Source: Parabacteroides sp. PM6-13 (GTDB lineage: Bacteria; Bacteroidota; Bacteroidia; Bacteroidales; Tannerellaceae). From it: a DNA stretch of 64,000 nt. The translations under genes were made by a program, and so were the position numbers. The stretch spans positions 1 to 64,000 of the forward strand of contig NZ_JARXWF010000007.1 of the NCBI RefSeq assembly GCF_029892605.1. The letters are read 5' to 3'. Below the pieces are notes generated by a model. It was not told where the DNA came from. It did no database searches and saw only the letters and a list, made by a program, of their open reading frames with translations. This document shows, piece after piece, positions 55,161 through 64,000 of this stretch (positions are counted from its first letter, which is position 1; each line of letters starts with the position of its first letter).

Positions 55161-58100
55161 ATGAAATCACACATTTTTTTTCTCCTTGCCTGTTTATGGT
55201 GTACATGTGAAATCATGGCTTCCACTCTTCCTGTACGCTACCAGACATTCAATAATATTGAGGATAAAACAAAGACATTGCCCATTCGCTGTATTACACA
55301 AGATGATTCGGGGATGCTTTGGTTTGGTACAACAAGAGGACTCTATAGTTATGATGGGTATGATGTACATCACCATATCTCGGAAGGCGCCACTTCTCAT
55401 CAATTAATTAATTGTTGTTTGATTCATCAACAAACTCTTTACTTGGGTTGTGATGCCGGCATTATAACACTTGACCTTACGAATGGGAAGTTTTCTTCCT
55501 TGAATTTCTCTTTTCACGAAACAGTCAGATCTCTGTTGAAGCATAACAATAAGATATGGATTGGTGCAGAAACGGGTTTGTATGTATACCATATAGATAA
55601 AAAAGAAATCCGCCCCGTGGTTACTTCTTCTGAAGAGGCTTTCAAAAATATATATTCTTTGGCGGCTGATAAAGAGCATATATATGTGGGTATGATGCAC
55701 GGTATAGGGCGTTATTCACTGAATGATGAAACATTTCAGAAGATGGATTTTCCCTTTTTAATAGCTGGCTCTTTGCTTTTGGAAGAATCCGACAATTGTT
55801 TATGGGTGGGAACAGGACCTTCACTCATACGGGTTGATCTGACAACGTGGGAATTGAAAATAGTCAGAGACTTCCCGGTTGTAAAAACCCTGTGCCGTGA
55901 CCAGGATGGCAATCTGCTCTTGGGAACAGATAATGGCTTGTTTGTCTACAATCAAAAGAATGAAATCTCCCATGTTGTACATGACGCACGTAATAATACC
56001 TCTTTGCCGGGAGATGTTGTTTGGGCTATTTTCAAAGATAAGGATAACAATATATGGTTGGGGACGGATGATGGCTTATCTATGTCGGCTCACAATAAGA
56101 TGTTAAAGTCGTTTTTCCTACCATCGATTACGCGTTCGGGTAATGGCAATCAAATCTTTCATATTCAACGTGACTATACTAACTCCTTATGGTTAGGGGG
56201 AACTCATGGGCTTATTAATATCGAAGATATAGAGGGGGAAGATATGACCCACCATTGGTTCCGTATGAATGATAGTATATATCCTATACCTCACAACCGA
56301 ATTCGAAGAATATACGAGGATCGTTCTCGACGCTTATGGGCTGCGACAGACAGGGGACTCCTATTGTATGATCCCGCCCGAAGAGCTTTCTCCTCCTATT
56401 TCTTAGCGGAAGACCCTTCTAACTGGATTTATGACATCATTGATGATGCAAACGGAGATTTGTGGATTGCTACTTTCCATGGCATCTATTGTGTCAATGG
56501 AAATATAACCAACGCAAGAGATACCTTGTATTCACGCTATCGATATACGAAAAAAGAGGGGTTGTATAGCAACGATGTCTACAGTATCGTGATGGATAAT
56601 GAAAAGAATTTATGGGCATTAGTGAATAACCATCGAATTGATTACATCAACCTGGCCACCCGAACCGTACATCCGGTAGAACAGTTGCAAAGCGGGTCCA
56701 TGCTAGATGCGGATTGTTTGATTGGAGATTCGAAGGGGAGAATCTGGATTAGCACAAGGAATGAATTGTTTCGCATAGAAATGAACCAGGGAGAGAGAAT
56801 TGTGCATAGTGTTCCGCTTGAGAATGCCCCTTCGTCCGAGGTTTATGCGATGACAGAAGTGGGTGAAACGCTTTGGTTGACAACATCCGAAGGAATTCTT
56901 ATTGTGCATAAAGAGAGCTTGAACGTACAGCACATCGGTACTACAGAAAAATACCTCTCTATTTATTATGATTCTACCATAAACAGGGTATGGTTAGGAA
57001 CAACCAATAAATTGGCTTTGATCGATCCGGCCTATATATCCTATTCCTCAGCAGGGAACGATATTCAGGTAACAAACATCAAGATTAATGGTGAGCAGGA
57101 ATTGGATTATGAGCGCTGCCGCGAAGGAAATGTAGTCTTAAATCATGACCAGAATAATCTGACGATTTCATTTTCTGATTACCAGTACACCCATGAAAGG
57201 CTAATGACCTTTTCCTTTCGGTTAGATGATTACAACTCCCAATGGGTGAAGCTGAAAGGAGGTGAGAATTCTATTCTTCTGCCTAATCTTACTCCGGGAA
57301 AATACAAGCTGTTTGTCTCCTCCTCTCAACTGCCGGAAGAGCGAGCACAAACAAAACCGATCTTGTTTATTACCATCCGTCCACCCTGGTATCTTTCGAC
57401 CTTTGCCAAAGGCTTTTATCTATTGGTATTTGCAGGCTTTCTTTGGTGGATAGTTAATTTCTATATCGTGCGTAATCGTTTGCGTATTGAGCGGGAGCAA
57501 AGAAAAACACTCATGGAACAGGCACGTTCCAAAATGCAGTTTTTTACAAATATTGCTCATGAGTTTAAAACCCCATTGAGCCTAATCATAGCCCCTTCCA
57601 GTAAACTTCTCCATGGAAAACAACCGCAAGAAGATAAAGAGTTGGTAGAATTGATCTATACCAATGCGATCAAACTGAGCTCTTTGATTCATTTTTCGAT
57701 TGAAGCATATCAGGATGATGACAAGATGCGCCAGAGTTTTATCTCTTCTGAAATAGAATTTGTAGACTTTGCTCGGACTATATTCGATTCATATAAAGAA
57801 AATTTGCGCTACGGAAAGCAAAATTTCATATTCACGACTAATCGAGATAAGATATATACGCATGTTGACATCTCTAAAATGGAATCCGTATTAAATAATC
57901 TACTGACCAATGCCTGTAAGTATACTCCGGAAGATGGGAACATTATTTTCTCTTTAGCTTACGACGAATCGCTCTCGAATCTCTCTATTAAGGTGACTGA
58001 TACAGGTGTTGGCATCCCGAAAGCGGAGCTCTCCTACATCTTTCAACGTTATTACCAATCTTCACGAACAGCTATGAAGGACTATGAAGGGACTGGAATA

Positions 58101-59048
58101 GGACTCTCTATTGTAAAAGATTATGTAGAGATACATAAGGGTTCTATTGAGGTTTCTTCTGATGAAAAAGGATCGGTCTTTCATGTCACGTTGCCAATCA
58201 ATTGTCTGCAAAACAGAGAAGGGGAATATAGGGAGGCTGAAGAACCACTATCTTTTTGTGATGACGATAAAAAGCCTTTAATTGTTTTGGTAGAGGATAA
58301 TGTGTCGACTGCCCATTTTATTCAGGAATTATTAAAAGAGGATTACCGCTGTGTCATTGCACACAATGGGAAAAAAGGATTAAAACTATGCCTGGACCTA
58401 TTGCCTGATCTTATCATTACAGATGCGGTCATGCCTATTATGGATGGGTTGGAAATGTGTCGCCGTCTCAGACAACACCTGCCATTGACTACTGTGCCTA
58501 TCATCCTGTTGACAGCACAAAAAGATAGTCAGATAGAACGGCAAAGTGCTCAATTAAGTATTGATGCTTTTATTTCTAAACCATTTGATTATTCTCTTTT
58601 ACAAGCGCGAGTCTCTCAGCTTATAGGTAATAAGGAACGACTTCGGCAGCAAGTGAGAATGGAACAGATTACAACGCCGGAGATGAAAGGAGAGATCTCT
58701 ATGGATGAAAAATTTTTAGTGCGTATAACAAAAATCATCGAAGAACATATTGATGATCCGGACTTGTCTGTTGACACGCTTTGTAAGCTTAGTGGTATCA
58801 GTTCCAAACAACTCTACCGAAAAATCAAGCAATTGACGAATATGTCAACCGTGGAATATATACGATCTATCCGTTTGAAAAAAGCGGTGATACTCTTCGA
58901 TAATGGCAATTTTACGGTTGCAGAGGTTATGTATATGGTTGGATTCTCCAATGCCTCTTACTTTACCCGCAGTTTTCGGTCGGAATTTGGAAAAACACCG
59001 CATGAATATCTTCAAAGCAAAAAGAACAATGTGATAGATAATGATTAA
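55161..59048 (+). CDS. Hybrid two-component system regulator (HTCS)
   Basis: A 1295-residue one-protein sensor-regulator. Signal or anchor at 1-20. Two seven-bladed propellers follow (about 30-640; repeats of the form 'W.GT..GL..Y', for example 'MLWFGTTRGLYSYDG', 'NIWLGTDDGLSM'). Then a Y_Y_Y domain (about 650-740), a membrane segment (about 745-768), and histidine kinase parts: the H-box 'FTNIAHEFKTPLSL' (His about 800), N-box 'NNLLTNACKYTP', and G-boxes 'DTGVGIP' and 'GTGIGLSIVK'. The receiver has Asp in 'LIITDAVMPIMDG' (about 1088) and Lys in 'AFISKPFD'. An AraC-type HTH pair closes it (about 1187-1293, 'ISSKQLYRKIKQ', 'VGFSNASYFTRSF'). It senses a galactan breakdown product in the periplasm and activates the divergent locus; the ligand is inferred from the locus. 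Confidence 0.95.
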   Translation: MKSHIFFLLACLWCTCEIMASTLPVRYQTFNNIEDKTKTLPIRCITQDDSGMLWFGTTRGLYSYDGYDVHHHISEGATSHQLINCCLIHQQTLYLGCDAGIITLDLTNGKFSSLNFSFHETVRSLLKHNNKIWIGAETGLYVYHIDKKEIRPVVTSSEEAFKNIYSLAADKEHIYVGMMHGIGRYSLNDETFQKMDFPFLIAGSLLLEESDNCLWVGTGPSLIRVDLTTWELKIVRDFPVVKTLCRDQDGNLLLGTDNGLFVYNQKNEISHVVHDARNNTSLPGDVVWAIFKDKDNNIWLGTDDGLSMSAHNKMLKSFFLPSITRSGNGNQIFHIQRDYTNSLWLGGTHGLINIEDIEGEDMTHHWFRMNDSIYPIPHNRIRRIYEDRSRRLWAATDRGLLLYDPARRAFSSYFLAEDPSNWIYDIIDDANGDLWIATFHGIYCVNGNITNARDTLYSRYRYTKKEGLYSNDVYSIVMDNEKNLWALVNNHRIDYINLATRTVHPVEQLQSGSMLDADCLIGDSKGRIWISTRNELFRIEMNQGERIVHSVPLENAPSSEVYAMTEVGETLWLTTSEGILIVHKESLNVQHIGTTEKYLSIYYDSTINRVWLGTTNKLALIDPAYISYSSAGNDIQVTNIKINGEQELDYERCREGNVVLNHDQNNLTISFSDYQYTHERLMTFSFRLDDYNSQWVKLKGGENSILLPNLTPGKYKLFVSSSQLPEERAQTKPILFITIRPPWYLSTFAKGFYLLVFAGFLWWIVNFYIVRNRLRIEREQRKTLMEQARSKMQFFTNIAHEFKTPLSLIIAPSSKLLHGKQPQEDKELVELIYTNAIKLSSLIHFSIEAYQDDDKMRQSFISSEIEFVDFARTIFDSYKENLRYGKQNFIFTTNRDKIYTHVDISKMESVLNNLLTNACKYTPEDGNIIFSLAYDESLSNLSIKVTDTGVGIPKAELSYIFQRYYQSSRTAMKDYEGTGIGLSIVKDYVEIHKGSIEVSSDEKGSVFHVTLPINCLQNREGEYREAEEPLSFCDDDKKPLIVLVEDNVSTAHFIQELLKEDYRCVIAHNGKKGLKLCLDLLPDLIITDAVMPIMDGLEMCRRLRQHLPLTTVPIILLTAQKDSQIERQSAQLSIDAFISKPFDYSLLQARVSQLIGNKERLRQQVRMEQITTPEMKGEISMDEKFLVRITKIIEEHIDDPDLSVDTLCKLSGISSKQLYRKIKQLTNMSTVEYIRSIRLKKAVILFDNGNFTVAEVMYMVGFSNASYFTRSFRSEFGKTPHEYLQSKKNNVIDND

Positions 59049-59062
59049 AATACCAGCAAAAA

Positions 59063-59092
59063 AAAACGGGAAGCGATCTGCCTCCCGTTTTT
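59063..59092. terminator. Bidirectional terminator between the HTCS and peptidase genes
   Basis: AAAAAACGGGA ... TCCCGTTTTT stem with A-run on one side and T-run on the other, located between two converging genes. Confidence 0.8.
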
Positions 59093-59110
59093 GTGTTGTT
59101 TGATGTCGTT

Positions 59111-61222
59111 TTATTTAAGTCCTCTGTTCTTTAATAAAGGCTCCGTGTTGGGGCGTTTGCCTCGGAAATTGACATACATATCCATGGCGTCATCGATGCC
59201 GCCTGGTGTCAATACATAATTGCGGAACTTGACAGCTACCTCCTGGTTGAAGATGTCTCCTGTTTCAACAAATGCCTGGTAAGCATCCGCATCCAGTACT
59301 TCTGCCCAGATATAGCTGTAATAACCGGCGGTATATCCTCCACCCATGGTGTGGTTGAAGTAGGTGGTGCGGTAGCGCGACGGGATTTGTTTCAAGATTC
59401 CGCGGTCGCTTAATACCTTGTTTTCGAACTCCATCACATCAAAGTTGGCAGGAATCTCTGTCAATACATGGTAATCCATATCCAATAAAGAGGCTGCCAG
59501 ATACTCTGTGGTCACGAATCCTTGTCCGTATTTACCGCTCTTGTCCAGCTTTTCAATCAGTGCGGTAGGCATCACTTCGCCAGTTTCATAATGCTTGGCA
59601 TATTGTTTCAACACCTCCGGTTCGAACACCCAATGCTCCATGATCTGCGAGGGCAGCTCTACGAAGTCGCGGGGAACACCGCTGATGCCATAATAATGAA
59701 CGTCGCGGAACAGGCTATGCAGGCCGTGTCCGAATTCGTGGAACAGGGTTTCTGCTTCGTCTGCGCTCAATAGGGCGGGTTGTCCGGCGGCCGGCTGGCT
59801 GAAGTTACATACAATGGTCACAACAGGTACCACCCGTTTACCGGCTTCGTAGGTCTGAGAGCGATAACCGCCACACCAGGCACCACCGCGTTTGCTTGCG
59901 CGCGGGAAGAAGTCCATATATAATACGCCCAATAGGGTACCGTCTTTGTCTTTACATTCGAAAGCTTGTGCTTCGGGATGCGGCAACGGCATATTATCTA
60001 ACTGCTTGAAGGTGATGCCATACAGTTTGTTGGCTACCCAGAAAGCACCATCGCGCACGTTTTCCAGTTTCAGGTAGGGACGTACTTCGTTTTCATCCAG
60101 GTCGAACTTCGCTTTCTTGGCTTTCTCGAAATAGTAACGCCAGTCCCAACCTTCCGGTTCAAAGCTTTTTCCCTCTTTACGAATCTCCGCCTTGATATCG
60201 TTCAGTTCCTCTTTGGCTTTGGCTAAAGCCGGTGTCCAAAGCTCATTCAATAGGTCATAAACGCTTTTAGCATCTTTCGACATACGCTCTTCCAACACAA
60301 AGGCGGCATAGGTGTCGTAGCCCATTAGCTTTGCTTTTTCAAGGCGTTTGGCAACCAATTCGGCTACCACCTTTTTATTGTCAGCTTCGTTATTGTTGTT
60401 GCCGCGCATGGTGTATCCCTTGAATATCTTTTCACGCAATTCACGGTTGTCGGCATATTGCAGGAATGGCATCACACTGGGGTTTTGCAACGTGAAGATC
60501 CATTTGCCTTCCATATCGGCTGCTTTGGCTACGGCCGCCGCATTGGCAATCAGGCTTTCCGGCAATCCCGACAGGTCTTCTTCTTTTTCGATGATAAGTT
60601 GGAAGTCATTGGTCTCCTGCAACATATTCTGACCGAAGGTCAACTGAAGCATAGAGATTTCGCTATTCAATTCGCGCAGTTTCTCCTGTTTGTCGGCAGG
60701 CAGGTTGGCACCACCGCGAACAAAGCCTTTGTAGGTCTCTTCCAGGAGTTTGGCTTGCTCTTTGTTGAGATTCAGCTGCTCTTTTTTATCGTAAACCGCT
60801 TTCACCCGGGCAAACAAGACCGGATTCAAACGAATGTCATCACTGTGTTTCGAGAACAGAGGGGACATCTCACGGCTTAACGCCTGCATTTCATCGTTGG
60901 TGTTCGCACTGTTCTGTCCGCTGAACACCGCGCTTACCTTGTTCGATAATTTGCCACTTTGATCCAGGGCGACAATCGTATTCTCGAATGTCGGCTCCTC
61001 TTTGTTGTTGCAGATAGCCTCGACTTCTGCCATTTCTTCTTCCATTCCCTGGAGGAAAGCCGGTTTGTAGTGCTCCAGTTTTATCTCTTCAAACGGGGGA
61101 ACACCATACGGAGTCGTGTATTCCGACAGGAACGGATTTTCGTTGGTTTTCTCTTTACTTTCCGTACAAGCAGTCGCGCATACTAAAACCGCTACACTAA
61201 AAGCCATACATACATGTTTCAT
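59111..61222 (-). CDS. dcp: M3-family peptidyl-dipeptidase, lipoprotein
   Basis: A 703-residue zinc metallopeptidase of the M3 family, closest in layout to dipeptidyl carboxypeptidase Dcp, which removes C-terminal dipeptides. It starts with a lipoprotein signal (AVLVCATAC, Cys about residue 19), so it acts outside the cytoplasm. The zinc site is 'EAETLFHEFGHGLHSLFRDV' (HEFGH about residue 496), with a downstream Glu in 'EYLAASLLDMDYH' region and the family stretch 'RTTYFNHTMGGGYTAGYYSY'. Start 61222 is backed by the signal and the -7 element at 61264-61271. A single gene converging on the HTCS gene. Confidence 0.93.
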   Translation of the reverse strand: MKHVCMAFSVAVLVCATACTESKEKTNENPFLSEYTTPYGVPPFEEIKLEHYKPAFLQGMEEEMAEVEAICNNKEEPTFENTIVALDQSGKLSNKVSAVFSGQNSANTNDEMQALSREMSPLFSKHSDDIRLNPVLFARVKAVYDKKEQLNLNKEQAKLLEETYKGFVRGGANLPADKQEKLRELNSEISMLQLTFGQNMLQETNDFQLIIEKEEDLSGLPESLIANAAAVAKAADMEGKWIFTLQNPSVMPFLQYADNRELREKIFKGYTMRGNNNNEADNKKVVAELVAKRLEKAKLMGYDTYAAFVLEERMSKDAKSVYDLLNELWTPALAKAKEELNDIKAEIRKEGKSFEPEGWDWRYYFEKAKKAKFDLDENEVRPYLKLENVRDGAFWVANKLYGITFKQLDNMPLPHPEAQAFECKDKDGTLLGVLYMDFFPRASKRGGAWCGGYRSQTYEAGKRVVPVVTIVCNFSQPAAGQPALLSADEAETLFHEFGHGLHSLFRDVHYYGISGVPRDFVELPSQIMEHWVFEPEVLKQYAKHYETGEVMPTALIEKLDKSGKYGQGFVTTEYLAASLLDMDYHVLTEIPANFDVMEFENKVLSDRGILKQIPSRYRTTYFNHTMGGGYTAGYYSYIWAEVLDADAYQAFVETGDIFNQEVAVKFRNYVLTPGGIDDAMDMYVNFRGKRPNTEPLLKNRGLK

Positions 61223-61263
61223 TTGCTGTTTAAATTTATAGTTGGAATTTATGAATTAACAGA

Positions 61264-61271
61264 CAAATATA
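61264..61271 (-). promoter_or_regulatory. Promoter -7 element for the M3 peptidase gene
   Basis: Minus-strand TATATTTG, exact TAnnTTTG, 42 bases before ATG 61222. The rest of 61223-61426 holds no gene. Confidence 0.55.
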
Positions 61272-61426
61272 AGAACTATTTTTTTTCTTATATCATTTTC
61301 CCCAAGAAGCAGTGTGGAAGAACGAAAAAGGGGCGGGAAGGGGATAGTTTGAAAATCTTCAAATCTTACCAAATCTGCAGATTCCGCATCAAATCCGTAT
61401 CATCCGTGGCTTAAATCATTCCGGTT

Positions 61427-63712
61427 TTAATCCAAGAATTTCGGGTTAAAGATGAGGTAGCCGATGTTCAGGCCGAAGTTGAAGTTTTGTCTTGGATAGC
61501 TATAGCCATTGGCGTAGAGGCTTAACGAGATGAAGGGCAATTGGAATACCAGGGCGGCTTCGCCCATGTATTCAAAGGAGTGGAGGAATTTGCCGTAGTA
61601 GGGTTTTAATTTTTCGTCTCGCCGGATCTCATACAAGGGATTGAAGGTATAGAGATCGAGACGCAGATGGGCTATGCGGCTTAGTTTGAAAATGGGGGAG
61701 ATGCCTCCTGCGATGTATTGGTTGGCCCGGAAGGCTTCGTTGAAGACAATCTTGCTATGCGGCGTCGGGGTAAAGGCGGGCGCCTGCAGTACGGAGGAGG
61801 TGTAGTTGTTCATCAGGTTTTTGCTGGAGACAAATACCTCGAAGGAGTAGCCCAGGTTGAAGCGGTTACTTAAATCATGGTAGTTTTCCAATCTTCCCTT
61901 CATCTGCAGCCAGCTATGATGTCGCTCGTCTGACGATCGGCCGCCGGAGAAATTCCTGCCGTTGTATTTCTCATTGCCGGATACAAAGAAGGCTGTCAGT
62001 GCCTTTTGACTGCCCGATATGGGGTATTGTTTGGCATTCAAGGTGTTCTGATGAAGGCTCAACGAGATATGGAAGAGGTTATAGCGGCTGTGATCGAAGG
62101 CGGTGAGGTCGGTGGTTTGCAGGTAGCGATCGTTCAGGTAGCCTACCCCCACACCGATTTCGGCCTTTGCCTTGTTCAGAAAGGGCAATCCGACCAACAG
62201 TTTGGTATAGATCTCTTTTTGCCGCATAATGGCGGGCACAACATCTTCATAGAAGAGCGACTGGCTTTCCGAGAAGTTTTTGTTGGAATAAACGCCTCGC
62301 AGATTCAGGTAAGAGGGCACGCGGCTTTGCAGGTAGACCCTGCCGTCGAGCATGATGCCATTGAATGAGTTACCCACCTGGAAATTTCCCTTCACCTCCG
62401 AGGCTAATTGTCCCAAGAATTGATAGCCAATGCCCAGAAAGAGCTGATTGGCCTGATGGGACGACACATTACCGCCGAATCCGATGCTTACCTCTTCTTT
62501 CATTTTGACATCGAGGTAGAGGTCGAATTTGTTTTCTTTCCTATTGTAGATGGCGTGTGGGATGATCTCGCGGATCTTGGAATAGGTGAGCATCTTGAAA
62601 TAGGCGCGCCGGAACTCTTCCATGGAGAACTCTTTGTTGATATCGCGTTGTAGCTGTGCTTCGATATACAATTTCTGCGCATCGCTCACACCGGTGACAT
62701 AGATATTCTTGAAGAGAAGAGGCGGGAGGTTCTCTTTGTAGGCTTTTCGGCGGGCGTTGACCTCGGCCAGCGGCACCTCGCGAGGCACACGTGCCTTGAT
62801 CGAATCGATCAGCAACATGGTGCGGTTGTATCCTATATCCATCAGCTCTTTTGCCTTCGGGAAATCGAGTAGGTTGACATCCGGGAAACGGAAATGGATC
62901 ATCATGCCCTCCTCTTCGGGCACTTGATAGTTGGTCCGTTGCATGACCATGTTTTCAAGCTGATTGGTGAGCGTTTCCGACACCTTGCCCTGGTCGGCAC
63001 CTGCTACGGCCGAACCGAATATAAAGTCGGGATTGAAATCTTCCCGCATGGGGCCTATGGGGAAATTGTCATAAATACCTCCGTCGTATAATGGTATGCT
63101 GTCTTTCCAGATAGGCTGAAAAACAAAAGGGAAGCTCATCGAGGCGCGCACGGCGTCGCCCAGGTCTCCATTGCGGAAGACAATCGCTTTTTTTGCATAA
63201 ATATCAGAAGCCACGCAGCGGAACGGCACAAAGAGGTTGTCGAAATTCCAGGCCGCTTTGGCGGTTGCCTGCGCGAAGAGTCCCATAAAAGCCTGGTTCA
63301 TCTGGATCGGATTGATTAGGCTGGTCGGGGTCAGAAAGCTGGGTTTTATCTGCAAGGAGTCCGAAAAGTCGATCGAGAAATGACCGAATTCCGGGGTAGG
63401 GTAGGGCTCCCGGAAATAATAGCTGTATTCTTCTTCTACCAGTCCCGACTGCCAATAGGAAAATTCCTTGGAGAGTAATAACTCCAACATCTCGTCGGGC
63501 GAATAGCCCATGGCGTACAGACTGCCGATGATGGATCCGATGGAGGTGCCTGTCACATAGTCGATAGGGATGTCGTTTTCTTCCAAGGCTTTAATTACGC
63601 CGATATGGGCGGCTCCTTTGGCTCCACCACCGCTCATTACCAACCCCACTCGTTGAGCCGGCAAGGTGATCGGGAACAGAAAAATAAGGAGTATGAGAAT
63701 ACTTTTTTTCAT
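61427..63712 (-). CDS. Patatin-like phospholipase fused to an outer-membrane barrel
   Basis: A 761-residue protein (start MKKSILILLIFLFPITLPAQ at 63712, chosen because the -7 element at 63734-63741 lies inside the longer frame). Residues about 20-230 are a patatin domain: oxyanion loop 'VMSGGGAKGAAHIGV', nucleophile Ser in 'GTSIGSIIG' (about 58) and the catalytic Asp in 'LYDGGIYDNFP'. A POTRA-like stretch follows (about 335-400, 'LFKNIYVTGVSDAQKLYIEA'), then a long barrel with aromatic strand ends, finishing 'FGLNIGYLIFNP'. This order matches the PlpD/type Vd-like patatin-barrel proteins. In Bacteroidetes such proteins usually stay in the outer membrane; lipid hydrolysis is expected. Confidence 0.9.
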   Translation of the reverse strand: MKKSILILLIFLFPITLPAQRVGLVMSGGGAKGAAHIGVIKALEENDIPIDYVTGTSIGSIIGSLYAMGYSPDEMLELLLSKEFSYWQSGLVEEEYSYYFREPYPTPEFGHFSIDFSDSLQIKPSFLTPTSLINPIQMNQAFMGLFAQATAKAAWNFDNLFVPFRCVASDIYAKKAIVFRNGDLGDAVRASMSFPFVFQPIWKDSIPLYDGGIYDNFPIGPMREDFNPDFIFGSAVAGADQGKVSETLTNQLENMVMQRTNYQVPEEEGMMIHFRFPDVNLLDFPKAKELMDIGYNRTMLLIDSIKARVPREVPLAEVNARRKAYKENLPPLLFKNIYVTGVSDAQKLYIEAQLQRDINKEFSMEEFRRAYFKMLTYSKIREIIPHAIYNRKENKFDLYLDVKMKEEVSIGFGGNVSSHQANQLFLGIGYQFLGQLASEVKGNFQVGNSFNGIMLDGRVYLQSRVPSYLNLRGVYSNKNFSESQSLFYEDVVPAIMRQKEIYTKLLVGLPFLNKAKAEIGVGVGYLNDRYLQTTDLTAFDHSRYNLFHISLSLHQNTLNAKQYPISGSQKALTAFFVSGNEKYNGRNFSGGRSSDERHHSWLQMKGRLENYHDLSNRFNLGYSFEVFVSSKNLMNNYTSSVLQAPAFTPTPHSKIVFNEAFRANQYIAGGISPIFKLSRIAHLRLDLYTFNPLYEIRRDEKLKPYYGKFLHSFEYMGEAALVFQLPFISLSLYANGYSYPRQNFNFGLNIGYLIFNPKFLD

Positions 63713-63733
63713 ATAAATGGCACTGCTTACATA

Positions 63734-63741
63734 CAAAAATA
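63734..63741 (-). promoter_or_regulatory. Promoter -7 element for the patatin gene
   Basis: Minus-strand TATTTTTG, exact TAnnTTTG, 22 bases before ATG 63712. Confidence 0.5.
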
Positions 63742-63821
63742 GGTCTATTTTCAATACATACAATAAACTTATAGCTTAAAATAAAAACAATCGCTTGGAA
63801 TGAAAAGTTTTCTTTTTTTTA

Positions 63822-63829
63822 TAGTTTTG
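63822..63829 (+). promoter_or_regulatory. Promoter -7 element for the last gene
   Basis: TAGTTTTG, exact TAnnTTTG, 29 bases before ATG 63858. Confidence 0.5.
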
Positions 63830-63857
63830 TGAGAAATCATTCTAATCCGAAAATGTT

Positions 63858-64000
63858 ATGAAGAGATCTTTATTCAGTATGTTATGTGTGGTGTGCCTGT
63901 TGACGGGCATCGGTCGTGGGGAAGCTATCGCCCAGACGTTTAAGTATTCACCTGATTATAAAGCTATCCGGGTGGATAAGTCGCGGTTGGATCGTGTTGA
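63858..64000 (+). CDS. Exported protein, N-terminal fragment (runs off the window)
   Basis: The first 47 codons start MKRSLFSMLCVVCLLTGIGR, a signal peptide likely cut after EAIAQ. The mature start is TFKYSPDYKAIRVDKSRLDR. A clear -7 element lies upstream. The 'RLDRV' pattern after the signal is seen in some exported serine hydrolases of the beta-lactamase type, but this is too short to assign a family. Confidence 0.7.
   Translation, partial: MKRSLFSMLCVVCLLTGIGRGEAIAQTFKYSPDYKAIRVDKSRLDRV

Overview
The window looks like chromosomal DNA of a gut-type Bacteroidales, most likely Parabacteroides or a close relative in Tannerellaceae. This is inferred from gene content, not from a marker gene. 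The signs are fimbrillin/Mfa-type (type V) pilus operons, DUF3575/DUF5119 and BACON proteins, a SusC/SusD pair with a hybrid two-component regulator, many lipoprotein signals, weak ribosome binding sites, and the Bacteroidetes -7 promoter motif TAnnTTTG in front of most transcription units. No tRNA, rRNA or CRISPR array was seen.

Layout. 1-404: end of an IS256-type insertion sequence that cuts a palindromic repeat. 697-6494 (minus): a five-gene pilus operon (DUF3575, DUF5119, three fimbrillin-type lipoproteins), bracketed by a ~160-bp inverted repeat. 7543-14330 (minus): a three-gene operon of a short BACON lipoprotein, a DUF3575-type barrel and a 1936-residue BACON-repeat lipoprotein. 14.5-20.1 kb: a repeat-rich zone with several families of 200-320-bp palindromic elements around a Nudix hydrolase, a 61-codon gene and topB. 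20170-32991 (minus): a second pilus operon (Mfa2-like anchor, two Mfa1/FimA-like subunits, and a 2585-residue exported protein with a T9SS-like tail). 33249-39312: tamB, divergent from tsaD-pncC. 39.3-39.7 kb: another palindrome and four 22-bp palindromic tandem units.

39681-59048 is a polysaccharide utilisation locus. It encodes SusC, SusD, a GH53-GH53-esterase fusion, a double esterase, a GH2 enzyme, a GH5-like enzyme and a divergent hybrid two-component regulator. GH53 points to beta-1,4-galactan (pectic galactan). The fused CE1-type esterases suggest that the substrate is acylated, possibly feruloylated. The expected scheme is cutting at the surface by GH53/esterase, SusCD import, periplasmic trimming by GH2/GH5, and sensing of a breakdown product by the regulator. 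59111-64000: a Dcp-like M3 peptidase, a patatin-barrel protein and the start of an unidentified exported protein.

The points most worth checking are: (i) the pilus anchor gene, whose signal peptide lies in another frame across an A6 tract; (ii) the GH53-GH53-CE1 fusion; (iii) the families of nested palindromes, one of which supplies the stop codon of pncC and another of which was hit by the insertion sequence; (iv) a fimbrillin with a leucine-rich tail; (v) a probable AUU start for tamB.
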